Notes under the pieces: generated by a model
What the model was told of the DNA's origin: nothing
What the model saw: the letters and a program-made list of their open reading frames with translations, nothing else
The model's database searches: none
Program-made: the position numbers and the translations under genes
In this document: positions 1 to 7,291 of the stretch, piece by piece
How the letters are laid out: every line of letters begins with the position of its first letter
Numbering within the stretch: position 1 is the stretch's first letter
Source: Candidatus Hydrogenedens terephthalaticus JGI OTU-1
GTDB taxonomy: Bacteria > Hydrogenedentota > Hydrogenedentia > Hydrogenedentales > Hydrogenedentaceae
DNA: 15,460 nt
Assembly: GCA_000493945.1 (NCBI GenBank)
Contig: AWNW01000059.1
Span: forward strand, 1 to 15,460
Reading direction: 5' to 3'

Positions 1-2
1 AA

Positions 3-3000
3 TTTGGAGGTGTTATTGATATTTCAGCAGGTCCTCCACAAAATGGAGGTGCTGTCGTTCCATCAAATGCCGGTTCCTCAGGTGTAAACCCGGGAAATAA
101 TTGGGACACTGGTGGAAATGGTTTCCCCGGTGGCACAGGCACTTATGGTTTTCTAAGCGGGTCAATTTGCTATCCTATTACAGTTACAGGAGGTAACGGA
201 GGAACCGGAGGAAGAGGTGGTGCTGGTGGAACAGGTAGCTCAGGTGGAGCCAGTGGCACATCCGGTGCTGGTGGTAATGGAGGTCGCGGAACACCAGGGA
301 TGGTTAAACTACATGGAACTATTGTGTTCGCAGGAACTGGTTCAATCGCTTGCAATAACTATACAACTTTAACAGACACTATTTATCGTGGAAGATTTAC
401 TTCCATATCGAACATGACAACACCGCAAAATCCTGTGTTTTTAGACAATATAGTTAGTGCAAGTACACGGAATGTTACTGTATTACAAGCCCCAAGACCT
501 TATGATCCAACAGAAATGGGGTATCTTATTCCACAATTAGTAGGAGGTCCTGCTTCCGGAGGCTTCACAGAGCCTAATTTCTGGAATAAGAATCTGGTCG
601 TTACACCCAAAAATGATTTGGTTGAACTTGTCGTTTTAGAAGGAAGCAATTCTATATTTAATTTAGCAAAACAGATTTTTGTTGTCAATAATGGAGGTGC
701 CGATGCTAATGATGTGGTTCTTTATGTAAGTGGAGAAAATCCATATTTAATTGGAACTATACCCGATGGGGCGATATGGACAACAACAATACCAAATACA
801 AGGACAGTTTCTATTAAGGTCGGCATGGACATTACTATTTCTCCTCTTTCCACAGAAATACATGCAGGAGATACTTTAACACTTAATGCCCAGGTAGTAG
901 GGGGAACAGGTACAAAATCTTATCGCTGGCTGAAAAATGGGCAGGAAGTAGCAATCACTTCCGTCCCCTTCTTATATATATACAATGTTACCACAGAGCA
1001 CACAGGCGTTTATACCGTAGAGGTCACAGATAGCACTCACACTGAGAGTAGCGATAACTCTTCTCTGGTAGTAGTTTATCCCGCTGTTAATATTATTCAA
1101 CCACCTATGGGTGGTATGTATACCAAAGGAGATAATCTTGTTCTCTCGGTAAGTGCAACAGGTGGAAAAGGAAAATTACATTATATATGGAAACGGAATG
1201 GTATAAGTTTATCTGCTCCTGATATGCCTTATTTACTACTTTCCCCGGCAGGACCTGAAGATAGTGGCAGTTACTCCGTTGAAGTTTATGATGAAATAGG
1301 CACCGCACCCTTTGGACGCGTAGAAACAGGAAGTACTGAAATACTCGTCCAGAATACTCTTAGCGTTCATGGTCCTTGTCCCGTGTGGGTATATGAGGGA
1401 ACGGTATCAGTTCCTCTGGTAGTTTTACCCAGTGGAGGGAACCCAGGATATGTTTATCAATGGTTTAAAGATGAAAATAATAATGGTGAATTGGATACCG
1501 GCGAAGCATTAACAAATTCAGTAAAATATAATGGAATAGATACTGATACTTTAACAATAAATAATATTTTGCTAAGCGATACGGGTATATATCGCTGTGT
1601 AGTAACAGATAGTGATGGGACAGGAACAACGATAATATCTCCTTCAGGGTATTTACATGTTCAGGAAATGCTCACCATTATATTACATCCAGAACCCGCT
1701 GTCCGTAATCCGGGACAGTCTGTGCTTTTCCGAGTAGAGACATCCGGAGGTATACAACCATTGCTTTACAAATGGTATAGACATAGTCAAGGTTTATTAA
1801 AAACTGGTTTACAGCCCTCAGGGAAGGAACTTTTTCTCTCCAATTTAACCGAAACAAATGAAGACTTTTACTTTGTCCAGATACAAGATGCAGGATATAG
1901 ATCCGTAATGTCAAGTAGTGTATATCTTTTTATAGTTGATAATCCACTAACAATTAGAAATCATCCTATAGGGATACATCTCTATACAGATGAACTTAAT
2001 CAATATACTTTATCCGTAGCGACAGAAGGCGGATATGGAACTGTCCAATTCCTCTGGTTGCGGAACGGAGAACCTGCTCCCGGAATAAATAATCAATCCG
2101 ATTATGTATTCTCTCCCTTAGCCCCTGAACTTTCAGGAATATATACCTGTCAGGTTTGGGATGAGGTACCAGAGAATATTTTAATTTCAGATGGTGCTGA
2201 AATTCTTTTTGCGGAACATATGGCCTACACAGAGAACTTAGATCCTGTCATTCTTGCACCTTATAACGAACCTCTTACCCTTTCTGTGTCATTAACCGGT
2301 GGTATGGGTAATTTAAGTTATCAATGGTGGTATGACAAAGGAAATGGAGCCACAGAAATAGGGACAAACACTACGGTTCTTGAATTAGGTTATCCGACCA
2401 AAGAACAAGATGGCGAATATTACATAGTTTCTCGAGATGAACGGGAATCCCTGCAATCAAATGTATGCAGAGTTTATGCCGGTGAAGACCTTGCAATTAC
2501 TCGTCACCCATTAGATGTTATGTTGTATACCGATGAAGCAGAACATTTTGAATTGGATGTGGAAACGACAGATGGCTTTGGAACGAGACAATATACATGG
2601 TACAAAGATGGGGAGATAGTCTCCGAAGAGAATACATCTCCTATTTATGTATCTCCGACCCTCGATAATTCCTTATCTGGAAATTATTATGTTCAGGTAA
2701 GAGATATAAAAGACACGCTATTATCTGATGCCGCCCATGTATTGATAGGACAACGAATTACAATTACTCTCCAACCACAAGGAGGTTCTATCACAGAGGG
2801 AGATGCTTGGACTTTCTCTGTTGCAATAACAGGAGGTTTAGGAGATATTCATTATCAATGGAAGTATCAACCTCATTATAGTACAGGAATATACAATATT
2901 GGAGAGGACGCTCCTCTATTTGTTATTAACAACGCTGCATTAGAAGATGCAGGCACTTATTGGGTTGAGATAAGTGACAATAAATCAACAATTGCATCAA

Positions 3001-3134
3001 ATCACTGTTTGCTCACAGTGTCAAAGGCTATACCTGTATATAATATTGGGTATCTTGGAATACTTATCCTATTAATCGGTGTCATATCCTCTGTTTTAAT
3101 AACACGGAGAAGTTTGCATAAACAATCATACTGA
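3..3134 (+). CDS. Giant Gly-rich, eight-Ig-domain surface protein with C-terminal membrane anchor (5' end outside window)
   Basis: The reading frame is open to the first base, so the visible 1043 residues are the C-terminal part of a longer protein; the Met at 300 is internal, not a start. In order: a Gly/Asn/Ser-rich stretch (visible residues about 59-99, GGNGGTGGRGG style) ending in GTPGMVKLHG; a beta-rich segment; then eight Ig-like domains of about 85-90 residues from nt 829 to nt 3020. Each has a GG.G...Y.W...G strand and a late D.G.Y.V motif, as in Ig/PKD-like bacterial adhesive domains. The usual Ig disulfide is absent: domains 3 and 5 have only the F-strand Cys. The last 34 residues start IPVYNIGYLG, then a hydrophobic helix, then RRSLHK, which looks like an IPTL/PEP-CTERM-type sorting tail or plain anchor. 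Role: probably surface display or adhesion (inference). The family of the N-terminus is unknown because it is missing. Confidence 0.9.
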   Translation, partial: FGGVIDISAGPPQNGGAVVPSNAGSSGVNPGNNWDTGGNGFPGGTGTYGFLSGSICYPITVTGGNGGTGGRGGAGGTGSSGGASGTSGAGGNGGRGTPGMVKLHGTIVFAGTGSIACNNYTTLTDTIYRGRFTSISNMTTPQNPVFLDNIVSASTRNVTVLQAPRPYDPTEMGYLIPQLVGGPASGGFTEPNFWNKNLVVTPKNDLVELVVLEGSNSIFNLAKQIFVVNNGGADANDVVLYVSGENPYLIGTIPDGAIWTTTIPNTRTVSIKVGMDITISPLSTEIHAGDTLTLNAQVVGGTGTKSYRWLKNGQEVAITSVPFLYIYNVTTEHTGVYTVEVTDSTHTESSDNSSLVVVYPAVNIIQPPMGGMYTKGDNLVLSVSATGGKGKLHYIWKRNGISLSAPDMPYLLLSPAGPEDSGSYSVEVYDEIGTAPFGRVETGSTEILVQNTLSVHGPCPVWVYEGTVSVPLVVLPSGGNPGYVYQWFKDENNNGELDTGEALTNSVKYNGIDTDTLTINNILLSDTGIYRCVVTDSDGTGTTIISPSGYLHVQEMLTIILHPEPAVRNPGQSVLFRVETSGGIQPLLYKWYRHSQGLLKTGLQPSGKELFLSNLTETNEDFYFVQIQDAGYRSVMSSSVYLFIVDNPLTIRNHPIGIHLYTDELNQYTLSVATEGGYGTVQFLWLRNGEPAPGINNQSDYVFSPLAPELSGIYTCQVWDEVPENILISDGAEILFAEHMAYTENLDPVILAPYNEPLTLSVSLTGGMGNLSYQWWYDKGNGATEIGTNTTVLELGYPTKEQDGEYYIVSRDERESLQSNVCRVYAGEDLAITRHPLDVMLYTDEAEHFELDVETTDGFGTRQYTWYKDGEIVSEENTSPIYVSPTLDNSLSGNYYVQVRDIKDTLLSDAAHVLIGQRITITLQPQGGSITEGDAWTFSVAITGGLGDIHYQWKYQPHYSTGIYNIGEDAPLFVINNAALEDAGTYWVEISDNKSTIASNHCLLTVSKAIPVYNIGYLGILILLIGVISSVLITRRSLHKQSY
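1948..3020 (+). repeat. Two-domain duplication: Ig5-Ig6 and Ig7-Ig8
   Basis: Within the surface-protein gene, the fifth and seventh Ig domains share an HP....LYTDE opening and a later ISDGAE / LSDAAH strand. The sixth and eighth share a TGG.G...YQW core and an SN.C end. This alternating similarity suggests that a pair of domains was copied as one unit. Approximate units are 1948-2490 and 2491-3020. The similarity is much clearer in protein than in DNA, so the copying is old. Confidence 0.55.
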
Positions 3135-3241
3135 TTATTGCTAAATTGCAAAAATATTTTTAAAAGTACTTTTGAACAGAAAGAATTAATATTTGTAGCA
3201 AAAGTGAAATGTGTTTTTTAATTAAAAATATATAGTTACAA

Positions 3242-3763
3242 TTAAATATCGTCGAATTGGACTAAGGAGAAAACGGGGAGGGGTTGAAGTATCTCTCGTC
3301 CTTTGAGTGCTGGTAATTCGATAACGAAGCCGGCTTCTATTGGAATTGCCTTTAATTGCTTCACTAATTTTACTACCGCAGAAACGGTTCCTCCCGTTGC
3401 AAGCAAATCATCTACAATGACTACTCTCTGTCCTTCTTTTAGAGCATCTACATGCATCTCGATGGTGTCCCAACCATATTCTAAGGCAAAACTTTCGGTA
3501 ATTTTTTCTGCAGGAAGTTTTCCTTTCTTTCGTGCTAAAACTAAAGGACATTTCAGGTTATATGCAATCACAGAACCAAAAATAAAACCTCTGGATTCTA
3601 CCGCTACGATAGCATTTATATTTAAAGATGTATAACGATCAACAAAACAATTGATTGTGTATTGGAATGCCTGTGGATTGAGTAGGAGTGTTGTAATATC
3701 CTTGAATTGAATTCCAGGTTTAGGGAAATCGGGAACATTTCGAATAACACCTTTTAAATCCAT
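3242..3763 (-). CDS. apt: Adenine phosphoribosyltransferase
   Basis: This enzyme salvages adenine to AMP with PRPP in the cytoplasm. The 173-residue length is normal for the family. The PRPP-binding motif VVIVDDLLATGGT is at residues 114-126, with VESRGF at 55-60 and the flexible-loop sequence RKKGKLP at 79-85. The N-terminus has the typical PDFPKPGI.FKDIT pattern. The ATG is preceded by a purine-rich AAAGGAAAAGGAAAC, a good ribosome site. It starts 26 bp after the stop of the sigma-factor gene on the same strand, so the two are probably co-transcribed. Its end faces the end of the surface-protein gene across about 107 bp of AT-rich sequence with no convincing GC-rich terminator hairpin. Confidence 0.95.
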   Translation of the reverse strand: MDLKGVIRNVPDFPKPGIQFKDITTLLLNPQAFQYTINCFVDRYTSLNINAIVAVESRGFIFGSVIAYNLKCPLVLARKKGKLPAEKITESFALEYGWDTIEMHVDALKEGQRVVIVDDLLATGGTVSAVVKLVKQLKAIPIEAGFVIELPALKGREILQPLPVFSLVQFDDI

Positions 3764-3789
3764 AGTTTCCTTTTCCTTTAAGGTTCGTG

Positions 3790-4638
3790 TTAAAAAAGTT
3801 CTTTATGCTCTTCAACATAATGACGCAAAAATCGCAAAGCCAATCGTTCCAGTTGTCGGACTCGTTCACGGGTCATATTTAATACTTTGCCTGTCTCCGC
3901 TAATGTATAGGGTCTTCCATCAATCAGCCCATAACGATAACGGATAATCTTTGCTTCAGTCTCAGGTAAAAGATTAATAAGGAATTCAAGGTCATTTTCT
4001 TTTTCTACATCCTGAGCAAAGCTTTCTGTCCTCAATGCAGAATGAGACCTGAGGATTGATGATGATTCTTCATCAACATCAATTGTTTGAACGAAATCAA
4101 AGGACATCACAGAATCGAGGTAAATTTGAAGTTGTTCCGCTTCATCAAGAGTTATTTTTAAGAGTTTTGATATTTCCTGAACAGATGGGCGAGAACCTGT
4201 TTTTATAAAGTGTTCTTCTAATGCTTTTCGATACCTTGCCAAACTTTCATTTAAATATACCGGAACACGAACTGTTCTACTTTGATTGGAAAGTGCCCTT
4301 GTAATTGCCTGACGAATCCACCATGTAGCATAAGTTGAAAATTTTGTTCCACGCCGTGGGTCAAAATTTTCAACCGCCTTCATCAGACCGATATTTCCTT
4401 CCTCTATCAGGTCTAAAAGAGACACACCATAATAAATATATTTCTTTGCAATACTAACAACCAAACGCAAATTGGATAAAATCAGTTTGCGTCGTGCTTT
4501 TCCATCTCCTTTTTGAATACGGAAAGCCAACCGCCTCTCTTCTTCTGTGCTAAGAAGAGGGATTTTAGAAATCTCTGCAATATATGTATATAATCCTTTC
4601 TCTAAAAAAGGATTCTTTATGAAATCCTTATCTTCCAC
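3790..4638 (-). CDS. RNA polymerase sigma-70 family factor (RpoD/RpoS-like, short form)
   Basis: This protein directs RNA polymerase to promoters. The 282 residues hold region 1.2 (about 16-48, Y...I..IPLLS.EEE..LA.RIQKGD), region 2 (52-121, including NLRLVVSIAKKY, DLIEEGNIGLMKAVENFD and FSTYATWWIRQAI), region 3 (about 130-190) and region 4 (215-275) with the helix-turn-helix TLAETGKVLNMTRERVRQLE. Region 1.1 and the long non-conserved insert of primary RpoD are missing, so it could be a group 2 alternative factor or a short housekeeping factor; the sequence alone does not decide. The start is GTG: an in-frame TAG lies three codons upstream and no ATG fits. AAGGG ends 10 nt before it. apt follows 26 bp downstream. 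A Glu/Asp/Ser-rich acidic segment (188-195) links regions 3 and 4. Confidence 0.93.
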   Translation of the reverse strand: MEDKDFIKNPFLEKGLYTYIAEISKIPLLSTEEERRLAFRIQKGDGKARRKLILSNLRLVVSIAKKYIYYGVSLLDLIEEGNIGLMKAVENFDPRRGTKFSTYATWWIRQAITRALSNQSRTVRVPVYLNESLARYRKALEEHFIKTGSRPSVQEISKLLKITLDEAEQLQIYLDSVMSFDFVQTIDVDEESSSILRSHSALRTESFAQDVEKENDLEFLINLLPETEAKIIRYRYGLIDGRPYTLAETGKVLNMTRERVRQLERLALRFLRHYVEEHKELF

Positions 4639-4686
4639 CTCTTTCTACCCTTAATCAAAGTTTGATTTATATTGTAAGGCAGATGC

Positions 4687-4714
4687 TTTATAGTATACAT
4701 ATTTTTGAGGTAAA
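4687..4714 (-). promoter_or_regulatory. Candidate promoter of sigma factor-apt operon
   Basis: On the minus strand, TTTACC (complement of 4709-4714) and TATAAA (complement of 4687-4692) are separated by 16 bp, a fair sigma-70 pair. TATACT lies just upstream as an overlapping -10 alternative. Predicted transcription would begin about 40 bp before the GTG start. Seen by eye only. Confidence 0.35.
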
Positions 4715-4795
4715 TTAAAAATAAGACACACTCCTTATATCGTCATTTTCAATTACCATCTTTATGTCGTTTATCTTAATAACTAAATACATTCC

Positions 4796-4825
4796 AGTTA
4801 TACAAATATTCCATATTGTATAACT
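4796..4825. promoter_or_regulatory. Perfect 10-bp inverted repeat with 10-nt spacer (possible operator)
   Basis: AGTTATACAA (4796-4805) and TTGTATAACT (4816-4825) are exact reverse complements, followed by a run of T on the plus strand. It could fold as an AT-rich hairpin plus T-tail. However, no plus-strand gene ends upstream of it, so a terminator has nothing obvious to stop. A dimeric regulator's site shared by the divergent genes is the more natural reading. Only two of ten pairs are G-C. Confidence 0.45.
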
Positions 4826-4884
4826 TTTTTATTCATTAATTTTCTAATTTATTACATAGTAAGAGGATAAAGAGAAAAAATTTT

Positions 4885-4926
4885 TTGTTCCATAGGTGAA
4901 GTTTTTAGTATAAAATTGTTTATAAT
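4885..4926 (+). promoter_or_regulatory. Candidate promoter(s) of the secreted repeat protein
   Basis: Two choices overlap. TTGTTC (4885-4890) with TATAAA (4909-4914) has an 18-bp spacer. A consensus TATAAT at 4921-4926 has no good -35. Both lie 28-45 bp before the start codon. The ribosome site AAGGTAG (4941-4947) sits 6 nt before the ATG. Confidence 0.4.
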
Positions 4927-4953
4927 GGAGACAAAACTATAAGGTAGTATTAT

Positions 4954-6066
4954 ATGAAAAAGATAAAATTTCCATTGTTTGTATTGTTCATTATCTTCTT
5001 ATTCTCTACATCTTACATTTATTCACAGCCCTCTGCTATCCCTAAATTTTCCAAAAAAGCAAAACTCCTCTTCCCGAATAGTGATTTTGAACATGGAAAT
5101 TTAGATAATTGGCGTGCTTTTGGAAAGGCGTTTTTAAATCAGCCTACTTATGGTGATAATGTTCTCGCACGGGAATCTCCTAAATGTGCTCTCCCTCAGG
5201 GTTCCTGGTGGGTCGGTTCGTATGAAAATTATCAAGGATTACCGGGACAAAAAGCGGGTGATGCTCAAAAAAATGATGCCGTTGGAGAGTTGATATCTCA
5301 AACCTTTATAATCACAACTCCCTATATTGGATTTCTTATCAGTGGCGGGTCAAAAAAAACAACCGCCGTTCGACTTATCGTAAATGGAGAGATAGTTCGT
5401 GAAACCTCGGGACAGAATCATCCCCTTTTGATTCGGGAATTCTGGAATGTAAAAGAGTTCCTCAACCAACCTGCGATAATCTCCATTATAGACAATGATA
5501 AAGGAGCGTGGGGATGTATTAATGCCGATGATTTTCGTGGATATTCGGCACCCGACAATATGTTGCTATTTCCCAATAGCGATTTTGAAATGGGTAATCT
5601 CGAACACTGGAAGGCACAAGGTTCAGCCTTTGAAAGACAGCCTACTTTGGGAGATAATCCTTCTGCACGGGAGGCTGGTAAACATTCCAATCATCAAGGA
5701 AAGTATTGGATAGGAACCTATGAGTTATATCAAGGTAAACCCGGAGAAGAACCCGGAATGGTAAGGAAAGATGTGGCTTTTGGTTCTTTGCGTTCTGAAC
5801 CTTTCAAAATACGCGGTTATGCGATTCGCTTTCTTTTAGGTGGAGGAAAAGGTTCAGGATTGGAAGTCCGTCTTTATGTGAATGGTAAAGTAGTAAGGTC
5901 TGCAAAAAATACCGAAAACCGAGAGGATATGCAATTTGTAGTATGGAATGTTGCTGAGTTTAAGGGGGAAAATGCAGAAATTGAAATAATTGATGATAGT
6001 ATGGATGCATGGGGACATATTAATGTAGATGATTTCAGATATGTAAGATTATTAGATGATTTATAA
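4954..6066 (+). CDS. Secreted protein with two tandem carbohydrate-binding-like (GH32-associated type) domains
   Basis: Residues 1-24 form a signal peptide: MKKIK, a hydrophobic core, then cleavage near YSQ; no lipobox Cys is seen. The rest is two copies of one domain of about 158 residues, 38-195 and 204-362. Both copies share LLFPNSDFE.GNL..W...G.AF..QP, a G.YW/WW.G.YE.YQG.PG segment, an F.I....I.FL..GG strand, VRL.VNG..VR, WNV.EF and AWG.IN.DDFR at the end. From memory of the family, this layout resembles the extra beta-sandwich domain found beside GH32 fructanases and in many planctomycete-type secreted proteins. No catalytic domain is present, so glycan or surface binding is inferred. 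The gene ends 3 bp from the convergent purH stop. Confidence 0.85.
   Translation: MKKIKFPLFVLFIIFLFSTSYIYSQPSAIPKFSKKAKLLFPNSDFEHGNLDNWRAFGKAFLNQPTYGDNVLARESPKCALPQGSWWVGSYENYQGLPGQKAGDAQKNDAVGELISQTFIITTPYIGFLISGGSKKTTAVRLIVNGEIVRETSGQNHPLLIREFWNVKEFLNQPAIISIIDNDKGAWGCINADDFRGYSAPDNMLLFPNSDFEMGNLEHWKAQGSAFERQPTLGDNPSAREAGKHSNHQGKYWIGTYELYQGKPGEEPGMVRKDVAFGSLRSEPFKIRGYAIRFLLGGGKGSGLEVRLYVNGKVVRSAKNTENREDMQFVVWNVAEFKGENAEIEIIDDSMDAWGHINVDDFRYVRLLDDL
5065..6039 (+). repeat. Tandem domain duplication inside the secreted repeat protein
   Basis: The two domains (5065-5538 and 5563-6039) are recognisably related at the DNA level, for example CAGCCTACTT plus GATAAT near 5142-5160 and again near 5640-5656, and GCACGGGA at 5167 and 5664. 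This shows an internal duplication with a period of about 498 bp (166 codons). Confidence 0.75.
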
Positions 6067-6069
6067 AAA

Positions 6070-7200
6070 TTAGTGATGTGAGAAACAGCGCTCGCCTGTA
6101 AATAACATTGCTACACCGGCTTTATTGGCTGTTTCAATTACATCATAATCGCTCACACTGCCTCCGGGTTGAAGAAATGCAGTTATACCTGCATGAATAG
6201 CCATTTCAACAGCATCTGGAAATGGGAAGAAACCATCCGATGCAAGGACGGCACCTTCGAGTGTTTCATTCCCCTTGTATTTCTTTTGAACTTTTTCAAT
6301 AGCCTGTTCAACCGCACCGACACGATCCTGTTGTCCTGTACCAACCGCAAGTGTTTGACCATTTTTCACTATCACAACGCCATTGGAACGAACATGAATA
6401 TTCACATACCAGGCAAACAATAGGTCATCTAATTCTCTTTGGGAGGGTGTAACTGTGCTTTCGATTTTCCCCTTTTTGGGATGTTCTGTATTGGCTTTTA
6501 TAAAGTCAGCCGAACTCTTTATTTTTGTCAAGTAGGGTTGCGCTAAAACAATACTACCATCATCAAATACCTTCATTTCCCATGTGTAAATATCATCGCC
6601 TACATATTTAGGCAAGCGGTCCAGAGGAGGAACCTGTATTATGCGTATTTCTTTATTTCGCTTGTATTTTTCAAAATTATTAAAAACGGCTAATGCCTCA
6701 TTTGTAAAACGGGGTGCCGAAACCCCTTCAATAACTGTCTGCATAATTTCATCCGCAGTTGCCTCATCTACTTCTGTATTAAAAGCGACAACACCGCCAA
6801 ATGCTGCCTGAGGGTCTGCATCTCGAGCACGACGATATACATCCGCCAGAGTTTGCCCTTCTTGTTGGATAGCAACACCCGAAGGATTACAGTGCTTCAT
6901 TACCGCACATGCTGGTTTATCTAAGAATTTCAGAATACCGAAGGCATGATGGAGGTCTTCCAAATTGGTCTGAGACAATCCACTCTTCCCTGTTTTTAAT
7001 ATCTGATAGGCACCCAAAAACACTTTATCTCCTTCAAGAGGACGATAAAAAGCAGAGGGTTGGTGCGGATTGGTTCCGTAACGCAGGTCTTCTACTTTGA
7101 CCCATCGTTTTCCCATAATATCTATGGATTCCGGGAAGGAACCTTCAACTTTGGTTCGATACATTGATTTCAGGTCATTTTTTTTCATATCTTTATCCAT
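6070..7200 (-). CDS. purH: AICAR formyltransferase, stand-alone (PurH C-terminal domain only)
   Basis: It transfers a formyl group from 10-formyl-THF to AICAR, the penultimate step of IMP synthesis. Visible family motifs are LRYGTNPHQ (39-47), the catalytic Lys-His pair in MKHCNPSG (101-108), DPQAAFGGVVAFN (129-141), ASDGFFPFPDAVE.A..AGI, QPGGS and the C-terminal FTGERCFSHH. The usual bacterial PurH has about 510-520 residues with an N-terminal IMP cyclohydrolase (MGS-like) domain. Here the 376-residue protein begins almost directly at the transferase domain, and no cyclohydrolase lies nearby, so that step must be encoded elsewhere. KHCNPSG replaces the common KHCNPCG, and ERCF replaces the common RHF near the end. 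The start is supported by GGGGAG 8 nt upstream. It converges on the preceding gene with a 3-bp gap. Confidence 0.93.
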   Translation of the reverse strand: MDKDMKKNDLKSMYRTKVEGSFPESIDIMGKRWVKVEDLRYGTNPHQPSAFYRPLEGDKVFLGAYQILKTGKSGLSQTNLEDLHHAFGILKFLDKPACAVMKHCNPSGVAIQQEGQTLADVYRRARDADPQAAFGGVVAFNTEVDEATADEIMQTVIEGVSAPRFTNEALAVFNNFEKYKRNKEIRIIQVPPLDRLPKYVGDDIYTWEMKVFDDGSIVLAQPYLTKIKSSADFIKANTEHPKKGKIESTVTPSQRELDDLLFAWYVNIHVRSNGVVIVKNGQTLAVGTGQQDRVGAVEQAIEKVQKKYKGNETLEGAVLASDGFFPFPDAVEMAIHAGITAFLQPGGSVSDYDVIETANKAGVAMLFTGERCFSHH

Positions 7201-7218
7201 AATAATTACTCCCCAAGT

Positions 7219-7247
7219 TTGAAATCAGCAACATTTTAACATACACT
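7219..7247 (+). promoter_or_regulatory. Candidate promoter of rsmE
   Basis: TTGAAA (7219-7224) and TACACT (7242-7247) are separated by 17 bp, placing a transcription start about 38 bp before the rsmE ATG. On the other strand, TTTTCA (complement of 7257-7262) and TAAAAT (complement of 7233-7238) could serve purH with an 18-bp spacer, so the two divergent promoters may overlap in this 91-bp gap. Confidence 0.4.
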
Positions 7248-7291
7248 CTTAAAACATGAAAAATTGACATATATCGTAAGGGTTTACATTT

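Larger units (their letters stand above)
4639..4953. other. 315-bp divergent intergenic region
   Basis: This very AT-rich spacer separates the sigma-factor gene (leftward) from the secreted repeat protein (rightward). It holds candidate promoters for both genes and one perfect 10-bp inverted repeat in the middle (4796-4825). I see no open frame with a ribosome site and no tRNA-like fold. It is the only gap in the window longer than 300 bp. Confidence 0.7.

Noticed and set aside
300..302. ATG at 300 as start of the Ig-domain protein
   Set aside because: The frame is open upstream to the window edge with in-register Gly-rich coding sequence and there is no ribosome site at 300, so it is an internal Met.
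170..355. Minus-strand Pro-rich open frame
   Set aside because: It is the antisense shadow of the GGA/GGT-rich Gly repeat; Pro-rich antisense is expected and there is no ribosome site.
3162..3173. AAAAGTACTTTT palindrome after the surface-protein gene
   Set aside because: It has no loop and only two G/C bases, so it is not a credible terminator; it could be chance in AT-rich DNA.
3215..3228. TTTTTAATTAAAAA palindrome between convergent genes
   Set aside because: It is purely A/T with no stable stem and likely chance.
7264..7269. TTGACA as -35 box of rsmE
   Set aside because: A correctly spaced -10 would overlap the start codon; the upstream TTGAAA/TACACT pair fits better.
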